This document shows positions 1 to 8,726 of a stretch of DNA of 64,000 nucleotides, piece after piece. Under the pieces are notes generated by a model, which made no database searches, was not told the DNA's origin, and saw only the letters and a program-made list of their open reading frames with translations. Source of the DNA: Tunturiibacter gelidiferens. Its GTDB lineage: Bacteria > Acidobacteriota > Terriglobia > Terriglobales > Acidobacteriaceae. Location: positions 1-64,000 of the forward strand of contig NZ_JACHEB010000006.1 of NCBI RefSeq assembly GCF_014201335.1, read 5' to 3'. Both the position numbers and the translations under genes were made by a program. Every line of letters starts with the position of its first letter. Positions within the stretch are counted from its first letter, which is position 1.

Positions 1-262
1 GCTTTGGGGAAGGTGGAGCGCAACATTGCGTCGGCATACTGAGTGGTGTTACCGGCTGCGAAAGCGAACTTGGAGAAGATGGGGGAGCGGAGGACAGGCG
101 CTACGTCAGAGGCTGCGTCCATGACGAAAGGCTTCCTGCCAAGTTCTTCACGTCGAAGGAGAGCGCGATGGGAATGAGCACGGTAGGAATGGTGGTGATC
201 CTTTCCTGAACTGGATCGCGGCCCCGCAACGCAAGGCCGGATTGGCAATAGGTGTGTGTCGT
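1..262 (-). pseudogene. Partial, frameshifted gene at the left edge
   Basis: Two minus-strand frames seem to be pieces of one protein. Frame A is open from 262 to a TAG at 101-103 and contains ERITTIPTVLIPIALSFDVK. Frame B runs from about 160 off the left edge and contains GRKPFVMDAASDVAPVLR followed by AAGNTTQYADAMLRSTFP. The two join sensibly with one indel near 135-155. Upstream, frame A is closed by a TAG at 263-265 and there is no start codon with a ribosome site, so the N-terminus is missing too. From memory this resembles a family of uncharacterised acidobacterial surface proteins; that is only an impression. Nothing else is visible between 263 and 379. Confidence 0.4.
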
Positions 263-379
263 CTACAGGGACGTCGCTGGATTTCTTTCGCAAAGAGTGG
301 TCGGACGCAGGAGAACTTGCGCTCCCATGGCCAAGCAGATAAAGCGGTTGTTAACTGACTAAACTCATCTCATTTTGTT

Positions 380-1255
380 TCATGAGAGCCATCCGAAATC
401 CGAAAGGTCGGCGATAGGTTCAGTGAACGAACAGGAGCCGAAGCCAATAGCGAAGTTCTCTCGCGCTTCTCTGATTTGTTTCGTGGATAGTTCCTGATCG
501 CGCCATGCAAGAGCGTGACTGCTCCAGCGAAAGGCGGTAGGATCGTGTTCCTTCAACACTGCCAAAACCTCCTCTTCTGTTGCTCCGTAATAGGCGATGA
601 CCGCCGCGACGAAGACATTGATGAAACCGTTCATCAGAGCGAATGCGCTCCCCGGTTCATACGTAAGCTGTTGAACGGAACGCAAAGGATGATGCAGTCC
701 AGCCGTTGCCTTGAAGGGGACCTTTGCTTCGGCGCAGGCGACGAGAAACTCCGCGACCTGCTCGGCGGAGGGGATGGCATCGGCAGTAACTCCTCCAGTG
801 CGAATCTTTGCGCGCGCGTTCCCTTCCTTCAGTGCAGGAATAATTTGCCTACAATTCTTCAGCGGAAATTCAACGTAGAGAGTTGTATTTGGGGTTGCGT
901 CTGAGAGCAGCTTATGCACTTCAACCAGATCTGCAGCCTTGGACTCGAGGACGTCAACAACTGCGACCCTCTGATCGAGCGCATATATCAGGCGAGCATC
1001 TTGCTGCGCATTGCCCGTGCTGAGTGCGCCCAGGAGCCATGGTGTCAGCTCCTCGTCGCTGCCAACTTCCATCATTGCCGCGGTGAATTCTGGCAGCCTC
1101 GCAACCGGGACGATCAAGCGTCCCAGAGCCCATGCATTTTTACCAGAGCGGTAATTGGCATAGTTCCGAATCGACGTTAGCATATCGAGGCCTGCGGGAG
1201 GAAAAAGTCCCGCGTAATCTATCAATCTGTTCAGGAATGGTTCAATTGCAGTCAT
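380..1255 (-). CDS. Conserved protein of unknown function, 291 aa
   Basis: I do not recognise a domain. The protein is soluble-looking, with no signal peptide or membrane segment. It opens with MTAIEPFLNRLIDYAGLFPP and carries acidic/alanine-rich helices alternating with hydrophobic strands, compatible with an alpha/beta barrel-like fold (inference). The ATG at 1253-1255 overlaps the TGA of an upstream broken gene as ATGA, so it was probably translated by coupling from that gene. It is one of only two genes still open in the first 7.2 kb, where everything else is decayed. The frame is clean throughout, so it may still be functional or may have lost its promoter together with its upstream partner. 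Confidence 0.6.
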   Translation of the reverse strand: MTAIEPFLNRLIDYAGLFPPAGLDMLTSIRNYANYRSGKNAWALGRLIVPVARLPEFTAAMMEVGSDEELTPWLLGALSTGNAQQDARLIYALDQRVAVVDVLESKAADLVEVHKLLSDATPNTTLYVEFPLKNCRQIIPALKEGNARAKIRTGGVTADAIPSAEQVAEFLVACAEAKVPFKATAGLHHPLRSVQQLTYEPGSAFALMNGFINVFVAAVIAYYGATEEEVLAVLKEHDPTAFRWSSHALAWRDQELSTKQIREARENFAIGFGSCSFTEPIADLSDFGWLS

Positions 1256-1603
1256 TTGCTTTTTCTCTTCTCTACCTTCGTCGTCGGCGTTCCGAATTCA
1301 TCCTTCCATATGCGATGCCAGTCTACCTCCTGAAAGGTCGGGTCGTTGGCAACTTGCCGAAAAGTTTCGCCGGGGCGGGCCGCGTGTCCATATTCGCGCC
1401 AAGTTCGCCTAAGTGCGACCGGAGGGCTGTCGCTATCGTCGGAAGACCAGCGACCCTGGTCGTCAAGCGAAGTTGCCGAAAACTCCGTTTTCCATGTACC
1501 AGGGCGCCTCGTTCGGATCGCCAGCCGGCTGTATCATTTCCGACTTGCTGATAGGCACCTGAACCTCTGAAATCGCCTTGTTCGATGCCTCAATGAATGA
1601 CAT
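1252..1603 (-). pseudogene. Frameshifted remnant upstream of the 291-aa gene
   Basis: One frame reads from an ATG at 1603 (MSFIEASNKAISEVQ) to NEAPWYMENGVFGNFA and stops at 1463. The next frame takes over at the same place with SLDDQGRWSSDDSDSPPVAL, then TWREYGHAARPGETFRQVA and VDWHRIWKDEFGTP, and ends at a TGA at 1252-1254 that overlaps the start of the next gene. A single-base indel near 1465-1475 joins the two into one C-terminus. The family was not recognised. The ATGA overlap with the following gene says that the two once formed an operon. The N-terminal extent is uncertain; the same frame stays open up to 1837, but that part does not look like normal protein. Confidence 0.5.
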
Positions 1604-1854
1604 TGCGTGTTGTCGTGAGGCGGGCCTGTGTAGTTGCTTGGCGCACCAGGTTGAAAGATGCGGCTGACGTAGATTTGTATTTTGCCGTAGACCAGATACC
1701 CTGTCCGCTTCTGGACAGGCAATTTTCACAAATGGACACTTCAAGAGCCTCTTCTCATGTAGACATTCAACAGACACCTTTGTACTTCTGTGGACATCCA
1801 ACATGGCCATCTGAGTACTGTTGATGGATGCGGTCATTTAGGAGGACCTTATTC

Positions 1855-2803
1855 ATGAAAGCCTTTTCTATGCTGTCCAGTGGATTCGTCTCGCGGTCGA
1901 AGAGATCGTATCTCTTTCTTGTTTGCCTCGCGGCATGCTGTGCGAGCGGCTTGCGACTCGATGCGCAGATCCTGACACGGGAAGATCTGCAAAGAGAGAC
2001 GTCAGCGTATGAAGCAGCTTCCGGCAGCGTGAAACCCCCGCAGATGCCGGCAGTCGAGGCAGGGCGGATATGGTTACGCCTCGGCATCCTGTACCAGGAC
2101 GCAGGCAGGTTTGGTCAATCCAAGATGGCCTATGAGCACGCAATGAGACTGCTCACTGTAGTGCCGATCTCCAGACCGGACCTCGCTGATGGCATTGATC
2201 GCTTGGAACGCTCTACATGGAGACCGGGAATCTAAAGGGGACCTAATATACGGGAAGCGGTCGGGTTGGAGTCGGAGTTGCCGAAGAGTTGGTATCACCT
2301 CGCTACGCTTTATCTTCGAGAACATGAGGCGGAGAGATCGCGATTGTTAGCGGCCCGGGCTTTCGACGCGTTTTCGAAGGAGAGGAACACTACTCCTGAA
2401 GACAAGATCGGCGCTCTGCTGGTTCTGTCCGGCTCTCTGTGCCAGTTGCATCGATACTCTGAAGCCATCTCGTATCTGCGGTCCGGACTAGCTATCGAAC
2501 GAATCTTACGGTGCCGAACAGCTGCCAACCGGACTCAACTCATTTCTGCTGGGCTATGCGTACTGGAAGAATGGCGACGCGGTAGCGGCAAATAGCCTTA
2601 TGAAGCGTGGATTAGAGATTCTGGGCAAGACGTTGGGATGGCATCCCACTCACCTAACTGTGCTCATACACTACGCGCACTTTCTTCGAGAGGCGCATGA
2701 TCAACGAGCTGCCCACGATGTAGAGAAGGAAATCAAGCAGAGGCGTGCTCATTTGAGCATGGAGCCAAACGGCCAGACGATCGATATCGCTGCGCTCCTT
2801 TGA
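1855..2803 (+). pseudogene. Broken secreted TPR-repeat protein
   Basis: A strong AGGAGG lies nine bases before the ATG at 1855, and the product starts with a signal peptide (YLFLVCLAACCASGLRLDAQ). The reading then passes through three frames. The first ends at 2235 after LADGIDRLE. A second contains GTLYMETGNLKG. A third, from about 2245, contains VGLESELPKSWYHLATLYLR and an SAISYLRSGLAIE-like helix. From about 2500 another frame gives ESYGAEQLPTGLNSFLLGYA, then YWKNGDAVAANSLMKRGLEI, and ends at 2803. Together these are tetratricopeptide-type helical hairpins of a protein of about 310 residues. At least three indels (near 2200, 2240 and 2500) separate the pieces, so no full product can be made. 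Confidence 0.75.
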
Positions 2804-2813
2804 AGAAGGGCGG

Positions 2814-5504
2814 CTACTCCGTGTTAAGTGCCCTGCATGGGATCGATGGACACGGCACGCCGTGCGGGCAACAGAGCGGCCAGCACGGCGATCGAGGCGA
2901 GCAGAATCGCCGAGGACAGGAAGATGACGGGATTGCCGGGCTGATCTCAGAGAGGAAATTACGAACCACTCGAGCAGCGAAGAGTGCGCCTAGTCCGCCG
3001 GCGAGAAGACCTACGGCCAGCAGGCGCATCACCTGGCGCATGACGAGGTGAAAGACTTCCATGCGGGTCGCGCCGAGTGCCATTCGGAGACCAATCTCCG
3101 TCGTTCTCCGGGTCACGTTCCATATTGCGAGACCATAGACGCCAATGCCGCTTAACAACAGACCGAGGAATGCGAAGAAGCCTGACATCGCGGACAACAG
3201 CCGCTCGCGCGAGACTGAATCGAGAAAGGTCTGCTTGAATTCGAAATGGGGTGATCTCTGGACTGGACGGGGCCATCTCGTGCAACGTAGCGAGGTAAGC
3301 CGACCTCGCCGCGGCGGCGTTGCGCGCACGAATGATGAAGAAGAGATTGGCTCCGGCGTTGGTCATGCCTGCATTGCCGATAGTAATTGGAAGATAGACG
3401 ATGGGTGGGGGCGATTCGCGCAAGGTGTACTTTGTGTCCTGGACGATGCCGACGATCTGGAAGTCGTGGAAGGGATAGCTGGGAGCTTTCGGGTAACGAA
3501 CGATGTTACGCAGGGTTTTGCCAAGGGCCGAGGAGTTTGGGAAGTAGAGCCGAGCTGCGGCCTGGCTTATGACACAGGAGTTTCGATCGGAGTCTTTATT
3601 TTCCAGGTCACGCCCGGCGAAGATGGGTATGCCTATCGCAGAAAAGTAGTGGGAGGCTATTACGTTCGCCCTCACTTCAGTGGGCTGGGCTTGCCCGGCC
3701 TTCTCTGCAGCCACGAATTCGTCCATCCAGCGATCTCCCATGAGGGGTGAGATTGCAGCGACACTGGCCTGCTCGATGCCCGGAAGCTCCTCCATGCGCG
3801 TGGCCATGCGGTGGTAGAGGCGACGAAGGCGTCACCTTTTTCGGGGATGCGAAGGAAGTCGGTCAGCGCGATGAATACGTTGTCGGTTTTATAGCCTGAG
3901 TCCTCGGTAAGCAGATGAGTCATTGTGGCGCCGAATAACGCAGCGACCACAACCAGGGTGAGCGAGAGGGCCAACTGAAACGGGACGAAAAAACTTCCCA
4001 GCCCGGCCGCACCGAGATGCATCCGCGGATGGGAGTTGCGGAGGTCCGCGTCCATGCTGGTGCGACTTGCGGTCCAGGCGGGAACCATGCCGAAGAGGAA
4101 GGCGCAGAAAACGGCACAGGCGATGGTGACAGAGAGCACGGTCAGGTTGGGCCGCACGGAAATAGCCTGTTCCGCTTCGGCGTTGCCGAGCATATGCAAG
4201 ATCCAGGGGCCACTGAGAGTGGCGAGCCAGATGCCGAGGAGAGCGCCGGGAAGGGCCAGCATGAGGCGCTCAACGAAAAGCTGCCGCATGAGGCGCGGCC
4301 GGCTTGCTCCCAAGGCTCCCCGAATCGCGAACTCCTGCCGGCGGGCGGAGGCGCGGGCGAGAAAGAGGCCGGAGAGATTGGCACAGCAGATGAGCAGAAC
4401 GGCGGCGACCATCAGTTGCAGGAGTAAAAGCGGTTCCGTGTAATGGGAACGAAGCCTGCTCCAGCCAGTACTCGCGGGCCTGACTTCGAGACAGGCTCTC
4501 TCCATCTGAGGGATATGCCGCATGACTGGCGGTAGAGTTGCATTTAGGATGGCAGGAAAGAGAGCGCTGATCTCTGCTTCGGCCTGTGCGCGGGTGACGC
4601 CGGGGTTGAGACGGGCGAAGGTATCGAGTCACAGGCGGCCGCCGTCGCGCTTAGTGTCCTTGCCATAGAGAATGGTCTGGAATTCAAGCGGCAGATAGAT
4701 GTCGGGATGCTCGGCGACGATGACTCCCTCGAATCCAGGCGGGGTTACGCCGACGATGGTGGCACTGTGGTCGGTCACGGTGATGTGCCTTCCAACCACG
4801 GAAGGACTGGCCTGATAGCGTTCGACCCAGATGCGATGGCTGATTACCGCGGCCAAGCCCGTCGGGTCCGCCACCCGGCTGGTCTCGGCGGGAGTAAGCA
4901 GGCGGCCCAGCGCCGGTTTTACGCCCAGAGACTCAAAAGCATTGCCGCTTACGATTGCGCCGTGTAAGTCGCAGTTGATGCCTCCATCTCTGAAGGGAAA
5001 GTCGTAGACGCACCAGGCGAAAATGCCATGAAAGGAGCGCGAATGGCTCTCGATGAATTCGATGATCGGGAGGTTGAGAGGCGCATTCCGGCCGTTCCTT
5101 TCGGCTCTCATACTGACGGTCAGCCGCACCAACTCTCCGGGGTCTGGGACAGGCAGCGTCTTCAGCAACAGGGCATGCGTCAAGGTGAAGACTGCTGTAT
5201 TTGATCCAATACCCAAGGAGAAGGTAAGGATGGTAATCAGAGCGAAGCCGGGAGAGTGCCTGATCTGACGAGCTCCAAAGCGCATATCCTGAATCAGCGC
5301 ATCGACGAACGGGAGTCCTCGTTGCCGGCGATAGCTTTCCTTAGTCTGGGCTACACCGCCAAATGAAGAGTACGGCCCGCCTCGCATCTTGTGGCGACAT
5401 ACAAATTCGAGGTGCGCAAGCAATTCTTCGTCAACCTCATCGTCGAGCTTCCTCTCGCCGAAGAAAGCAACGCAGCGGCTCCACAAAGTTTGCAGCCAGT
5501 CCAT
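2814..5504 (-). pseudogene. Decayed ADOP-family ABC permease (MacB/FtsX type)
   Basis: The start is the ATG at 5504 (MDWLQTLWSRC) with GGAG upstream, 11 bases after the padR stop. The N-terminal piece has the ADOP helical region and the first membrane segment (PGFALITILTFSLGIGSNTA), then the periplasmic MacB_PCD domain. A TGA at 4629-4631 replaces what should be Trp (GRL-stop-LDTFARLNPGVTRAQAE), and the same frame then goes on through the FtsX segments to about 3830. Further frame changes occur near 3820, 3245, 2935 and 2830, the last just before the expected C-terminus (SIDPMQ / ALNTE). Pieces such as GLRMALGATRMEVFHLVMRQ identify the family. With one nonsense change and about four indels the gene is dead, although its regulator next door is intact. 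Confidence 0.85.
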
Positions 5505-5515
5505 AGAGAGGACTC

Positions 5516-5854
5516 CTAACGAGGCGTCGTAAGGAAGCGGGCCATCGTAGCAGCGATCCGTTCCCAACTTTCAATCTCTCTTTCGATCTGCTTCTTGCCT
5601 GATCGGCTTAGGGAGTAATACTTGGCACGACGGTTGTTCTCTGAGGTTCCCCATTCGGCCGTAATCCAGCGCTTCTGCTGCAGACGAAGAAGTGCTGGAT
5701 AGATGGTCCCCTGATTCAAATCGAGAGTGTCATCGCTTACCTGCTCTATCCGACGCGCTATGCCATAGCCATGCAATGGGCCCATGGACTCCAGTGTCTT
5801 CAGCACCATCAGATCTAGCGTGCCTTGTAGAACATCAGATTTGCGCTCGCCCAT
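5516..5854 (-). CDS. PadR-family transcriptional regulator
   Basis: This 112-residue winged-helix regulator has the standard PadR opening (DVLQGTLDLMVLKTLESMG), the HGYGIARRIEQ helix, the NQGTIYPALLRLQQKRWI recognition helix and wing, and a C-terminal dimerisation helix. Proteins of this size in Acidobacteriota usually sit directly before an ADOP permease and repress it; here the permease start lies 11 bases downstream in the same operon. Two inverted repeats just upstream (5863-5879 and 5900-5912) are good candidates for its operator and point to autoregulation. It is oddly intact beside a dead target gene. Confidence 0.9.
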   Translation of the reverse strand: MGERKSDVLQGTLDLMVLKTLESMGPLHGYGIARRIEQVSDDTLDLNQGTIYPALLRLQQKRWITAEWGTSENNRRAKYYSLSRSGKKQIEREIESWERIAATMARFLTTPR

Positions 5855-5862
5855 CTACTCCC

Positions 5863-5879
5863 CTGTTGGTTCTCAACAG
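5863..5879. promoter_or_regulatory. Candidate PadR operator 1
   Basis: The sequence CTGTTGGTTCTCAACAG is a perfect 6-bp inverted repeat around a 5-bp centre. It lies 9 bases upstream of the padR start codon, where a bound repressor would block transcription or initiation. Function is inferred from symmetry and position. Confidence 0.5.
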
Positions 5880-5899
5880 ATAGTTTGTGCTCATTTCCA

Positions 5900-5912
5900 G
5901 TTGAATGTCAAC
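5900..5912. promoter_or_regulatory. Candidate PadR operator 2
   Basis: GTTGA-ATG-TCAAC is a perfect inverted repeat, 20 bases beyond operator 1. Its half-site core (GTTG/CAAC) matches that of the first palindrome, so the two may bind two PadR dimers. Function is inferred. Confidence 0.4.
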
Positions 5913-6244
5913 AGGGCACCCCTCGATTGTCTCAAGAATGTGGTTCGCCTTCGCGGAAACTAGGAACTCATTACGCATCGTCAAGGACGAGCAAACCGGA
6001 AGTTGTTCCGCAGTTCATACAAAGTCCGGTTTTCAGCAACTTCGATCTTTTTGTTTCCGAAAACTCCGTTTACAACAGCGACGCGGCTGAGGGCAACAAA
6101 TCGTCTAGTGATCGTGGCCGAAATCCGCCAGTATGAGCAGACACTCACACCGCAGAATGATACGTCGCTCTGTATGTGGCTGGTTGATTTCCGTGGTCGT
6201 GAGGTCAATTGTCCCTAGTACTGACGTGGTTCGATCGAATGTAC

Positions 6245-6490
6245 TTCCCATCTATAGGGAAGAGAATCGGCAGTTCGCCAGTTCTGGAAAGAGCGTTTGA
6301 CCCAAGTTGCATCATCCCGGTAAGTTCGATGTTGGAGTGGAAGAAAACTACAACAGGCCCGAAGCCGAAGTATCGACTCTCAGTGAAAGGCCGTCATGTC
6401 CTTGGGATGGCTGGACTGTGGGGGCCGCGGAAGAACCCGAAGACGGGCCAGTGGGAAGATATTTGCGATCATCACTGACGCTCCCAACAC
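6245..6490 (+). pseudogene. Remnant of an SRAP/YedK (DUF159) protein
   Basis: The stretch CIIPVSSMLEWKK, then GPKPKYRLSVKGRHVLGMAG and LWGPRKNPKTGQWED matches the middle of SOS-response-associated peptidases, which crosslink to abasic sites in single-stranded DNA. After GQWED a frame change leads to FAIITDAPNT, the next expected strand of the family. The N-terminal catalytic Cys region is not recognisable upstream and the C-terminal catalytic His region is absent, because at about 6490 the sequence switches into an unrelated gene. It is a fragment, not a product. Confidence 0.7.
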
Positions 6491-6492
6491 AC

Positions 6493-6960
6493 AGAGAGGC
6501 GCCAACGTGGTTGTTGATGTATCGAACTCTCCCTCGTTCGAGGAAACAGCAGCCCTGAATTTCTTCCTACTGCCAGTTCCACCCTGCTTCACAACGAACG
6601 AGCGGCAGGAGTTCGGCATCACGTCGCTTTGGTCCAACAAAGGGCATCGGATGCGGAGAAAACTATTCGGGGAATATTCCCGTACCAAGCTCTTCCAGGA
6701 AGAGCTGATCAAAGAACCCTCGTTTCCGCTTTCGATCGTCCACGCGACCCAGGTCTTTGATTATTTCGAAAATATCGCGGATGCTTCGCGCACGGCACGA
6801 TCGTTCGATTGGCATCCGTCCTCATCCAGCCTATGGCGGCGGAAGATGTTGCCGCAGCGGTCGGACAAATCGCGATGGGCGCTCCAGTGAATGGAATCAT
6901 TGAAGTGGCAGGGCCCGAGCAGTTCCGCCTCAATGAATTCGTTCTTCAGGCAAGGCTCGC
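6493..6960 (+). pseudogene. Remnant of an NmrA-like NAD(P)-binding protein
   Basis: Pieces of a short-chain-dehydrogenase-like protein follow one another in different frames: GANVVVDVSNSPSFEETAAL at about 6500-6560; TLLHNERAAGVRHHVALVQQ at about 6580-6640; LIKEPSFPLSIVHATQVFDY at about 6705-6765; and LASVLIQPMAAEDVAAAVGQ followed by APVNGIIEVAGPEQFRLNEF at about 6810-6945. At least three frame changes separate them, and the N-terminal dinucleotide-binding motif is missing since the fragment begins abruptly against the SRAP remnant. From 6960 to 7262 I see no gene, only short open stretches without family resemblance. Confidence 0.75.
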
Positions 6961-7262
6961 AAAGCTCGGCTTCTCTTTCCTAACCCACAGAACAGAAGAA
7001 AGGCTTAGGAAATCAAACTTGAAGAGCGCAAAATTAGTCATTTGCGTGGCGTGGCTGGTTTTTGGCTGACTGAGGGCTCAGGCCGCGAAGGTGACAGAGA
7101 TCATCTCCAAAGATCTCACAAATATGCTAGGCAAGGGTTCGGTGAAAACCTCGGTTGGATGGGCGAAAAGCAAATGTGGCTGGAACCCAATCTTCTGATC
7201 TTGGCTGCCGTTCTGGTTTTGATTGCAACGCAGGCATCTTCAATGAACTGAGCGCCGTAGAC

Positions 7263-8015
7263 TCATTTGTTCGTTGCTTGGTAGCAGAACTGGATACCGA
7301 TCACAGTGAGCCAAAGAGAAAGGGCGAGCCGAAGATTGCGATTGGGAATCTTCGGGGCAGCACTAGTACCGACGATGCCTCCTGCAATTCCGCCGATCGC
7401 AAGACGCAGCAGGAGCGGCCCCGCATAGTGACCGCCAATCATATGAACACCGGTTCCGACCAGGGCAATTGCGAGGCCGAAGGCGAGGTCGGTCCCAACG
7501 ACCCGCGTCGCGCTGAGGTCGGTCATGCCGAGCAGAGCCACGGTGCCTAGCGCGCCCGCGCCGGAAGAAGAGAACCCGACCTCTGCACCGATGGGCAACA
7601 TGGTAGCTCCAATTAGCCGGGAACGGTCTTTGCCCGGACGCGCGATTCCGGCGGACTTGAAGTGGCGAAAAATATGCCATCCAGATGTGAAGAGAATGAT
7701 GGCGCCCAGCACGAAATAAAGGGCAGAGCGAGGGCCGTGAGTCGCAACGTGCTTAAACGCGATGGAGCCGATAATGACGCCCGGCAGTCCGCCGATCAAC
7801 ATAAATCCGAGTACACGGTAATCAATCTGGCGGCGTAGCACTTGGACCGGGACGACAATCAGCTTCACGATGGCCGAGTACGCCAGCGCTGTACTGACTG
7901 CTATTTCGACAGGCACATGTAGAAAGAGGATGAGCAGTGGAGCGGTAATGACACCCGCTCCCACGCCCGTCAGCGCGATGACCACAGCGATGAGAAATCC
8001 GATGACGAAGTCCAT
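7263..8015 (-). CDS. TauE/SafE-family sulfite/sulfonate transporter
   Basis: This 250-residue inner-membrane protein has about seven or eight hydrophobic segments and the two glycine-rich repeats of the TauE/SafE (DUF81) family: the N-terminal IALTGVGAGVITAPLLILFL and the internal VGFSSSGAGALGTVALLGM. The family moves sulfite, sulfoacetate or related anions. It is the last gene of the cysDNH operon, 21 bases after the cysH stop, which suggests it exports excess sulfite made by CysH or handles a sulfur anion. The direction and substrate cannot be read from sequence. Confidence 0.88.
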   Translation of the reverse strand: MDFVIGFLIAVVIALTGVGAGVITAPLLILFLHVPVEIAVSTALAYSAIVKLIVVPVQVLRRQIDYRVLGFMLIGGLPGVIIGSIAFKHVATHGPRSALYFVLGAIILFTSGWHIFRHFKSAGIARPGKDRSRLIGATMLPIGAEVGFSSSGAGALGTVALLGMTDLSATRVVGTDLAFGLAIALVGTGVHMIGGHYAGPLLLRLAIGGIAGGIVGTSAAPKIPNRNLRLALSLWLTVIGIQFCYQATNK

Positions 8016-8036
8016 GAAGCCTGCCTTTCGATACAG

Positions 8037-8726
8037 CTACGGCTGAAGATGGATGCCGCACTCCTGCTTCTGGCCGCCCCACCGTCCGGAACGGGGATCG
8101 TTGGGGTCGGTGGGCAGGCTGGTGCAGGGTTCGCAACCGATGCTCGTATAGCCCTTGTCATAGAGATCAATCAGTGGAATTTCATGGCGGCCTGCGTAGG
8201 CCCAGACATCCTTTGCGGTCCACTCGGCCAACGGACTGATCTTACGAATGGTCTTGCCACTGGGGAGCGCGAAGTGATCTACCTCACAAAGCGACGCGCG
8301 GCTTTTTGCCTGTTCACGACGCAGGCCAGTAAACCACAGCGAATAGCCTTCCAGTGCGCCGAAGAGTGGCTTAACCTTGCGGATGCCGCAACAGCGGCTG
8401 GCGTCCGTTTGGTTGAGGATGCCGAATTGCGACTCCTGCTCTGCCACGGTGATCTCCGGTAGCACGTTGATTAGGTTTAGCTTCCATTCACGCGCCATAC
8501 GGTCGCGATATTCATAGACCTCGACGAAGTGATAACCAGTTTCGAGAAAGACGACGGGCAGATCCGGCAAAAGCTGCCGCGCCATATGCAGTACAACCAT
8601 GTCCTCAGCTTGAAAGCTATTCGTGAGGACGAGGTCGCGGCGATGCTTCGAGATCTCCTCTGCGATCAGCGTTTGTGCGGTAGCGATCCTGTCTTCTGTC
8701 GATGCATACGGCAACTCATTGGCCAT
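8037..8726 (-). CDS. cysH: Assimilatory adenylylsulfate (APS) reductase
   Basis: The 229-residue protein reduces adenylylsulfate to sulfite in the cytoplasm with thioredoxin as electron donor. It shows the PP-loop ATPase-like fold (TNSFQAEDMVVLHM), the CC pair at 112-113, Cys198-x-x-Cys201 (GCEPC) and the C-terminal ECGIH with the active-site Cys. The four-cysteine set binds a [4Fe-4S] cluster and marks APS reductases as opposed to E. coli-type PAPS reductases, which lack it. The start at 8726 is chosen for the GGGAGAG ahead of it; a longer reading upstream lies inside cysN. It overlaps the end of cysN by 11 bases, so translation is probably coupled. Confidence 0.93.
   Translation of the reverse strand: MANELPYASTEDRIATAQTLIAEEISKHRRDLVLTNSFQAEDMVVLHMARQLLPDLPVVFLETGYHFVEVYEYRDRMAREWKLNLINVLPEITVAEQESQFGILNQTDASRCCGIRKVKPLFGALEGYSLWFTGLRREQAKSRASLCEVDHFALPSGKTIRKISPLAEWTAKDVWAYAGRHEIPLIDLYDKGYTSIGCEPCTSLPTDPNDPRSGRWGGQKQECGIHLQP

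Noticed and set aside
1475-6068. A shared 15-mer (CCGAAAACTCCGTTT) at about 1475 and 6054
   Set aside because: One 15-base match in 64 kb is close to chance, and the flanks do not align.
7092-7205. Possible dodecin remnant (AKVTEIISKDLTN) on the plus strand
   Set aside because: Only about 13 residues look like the dodecin start; the following sequence does not match the family in any frame and there is no ribosome site.
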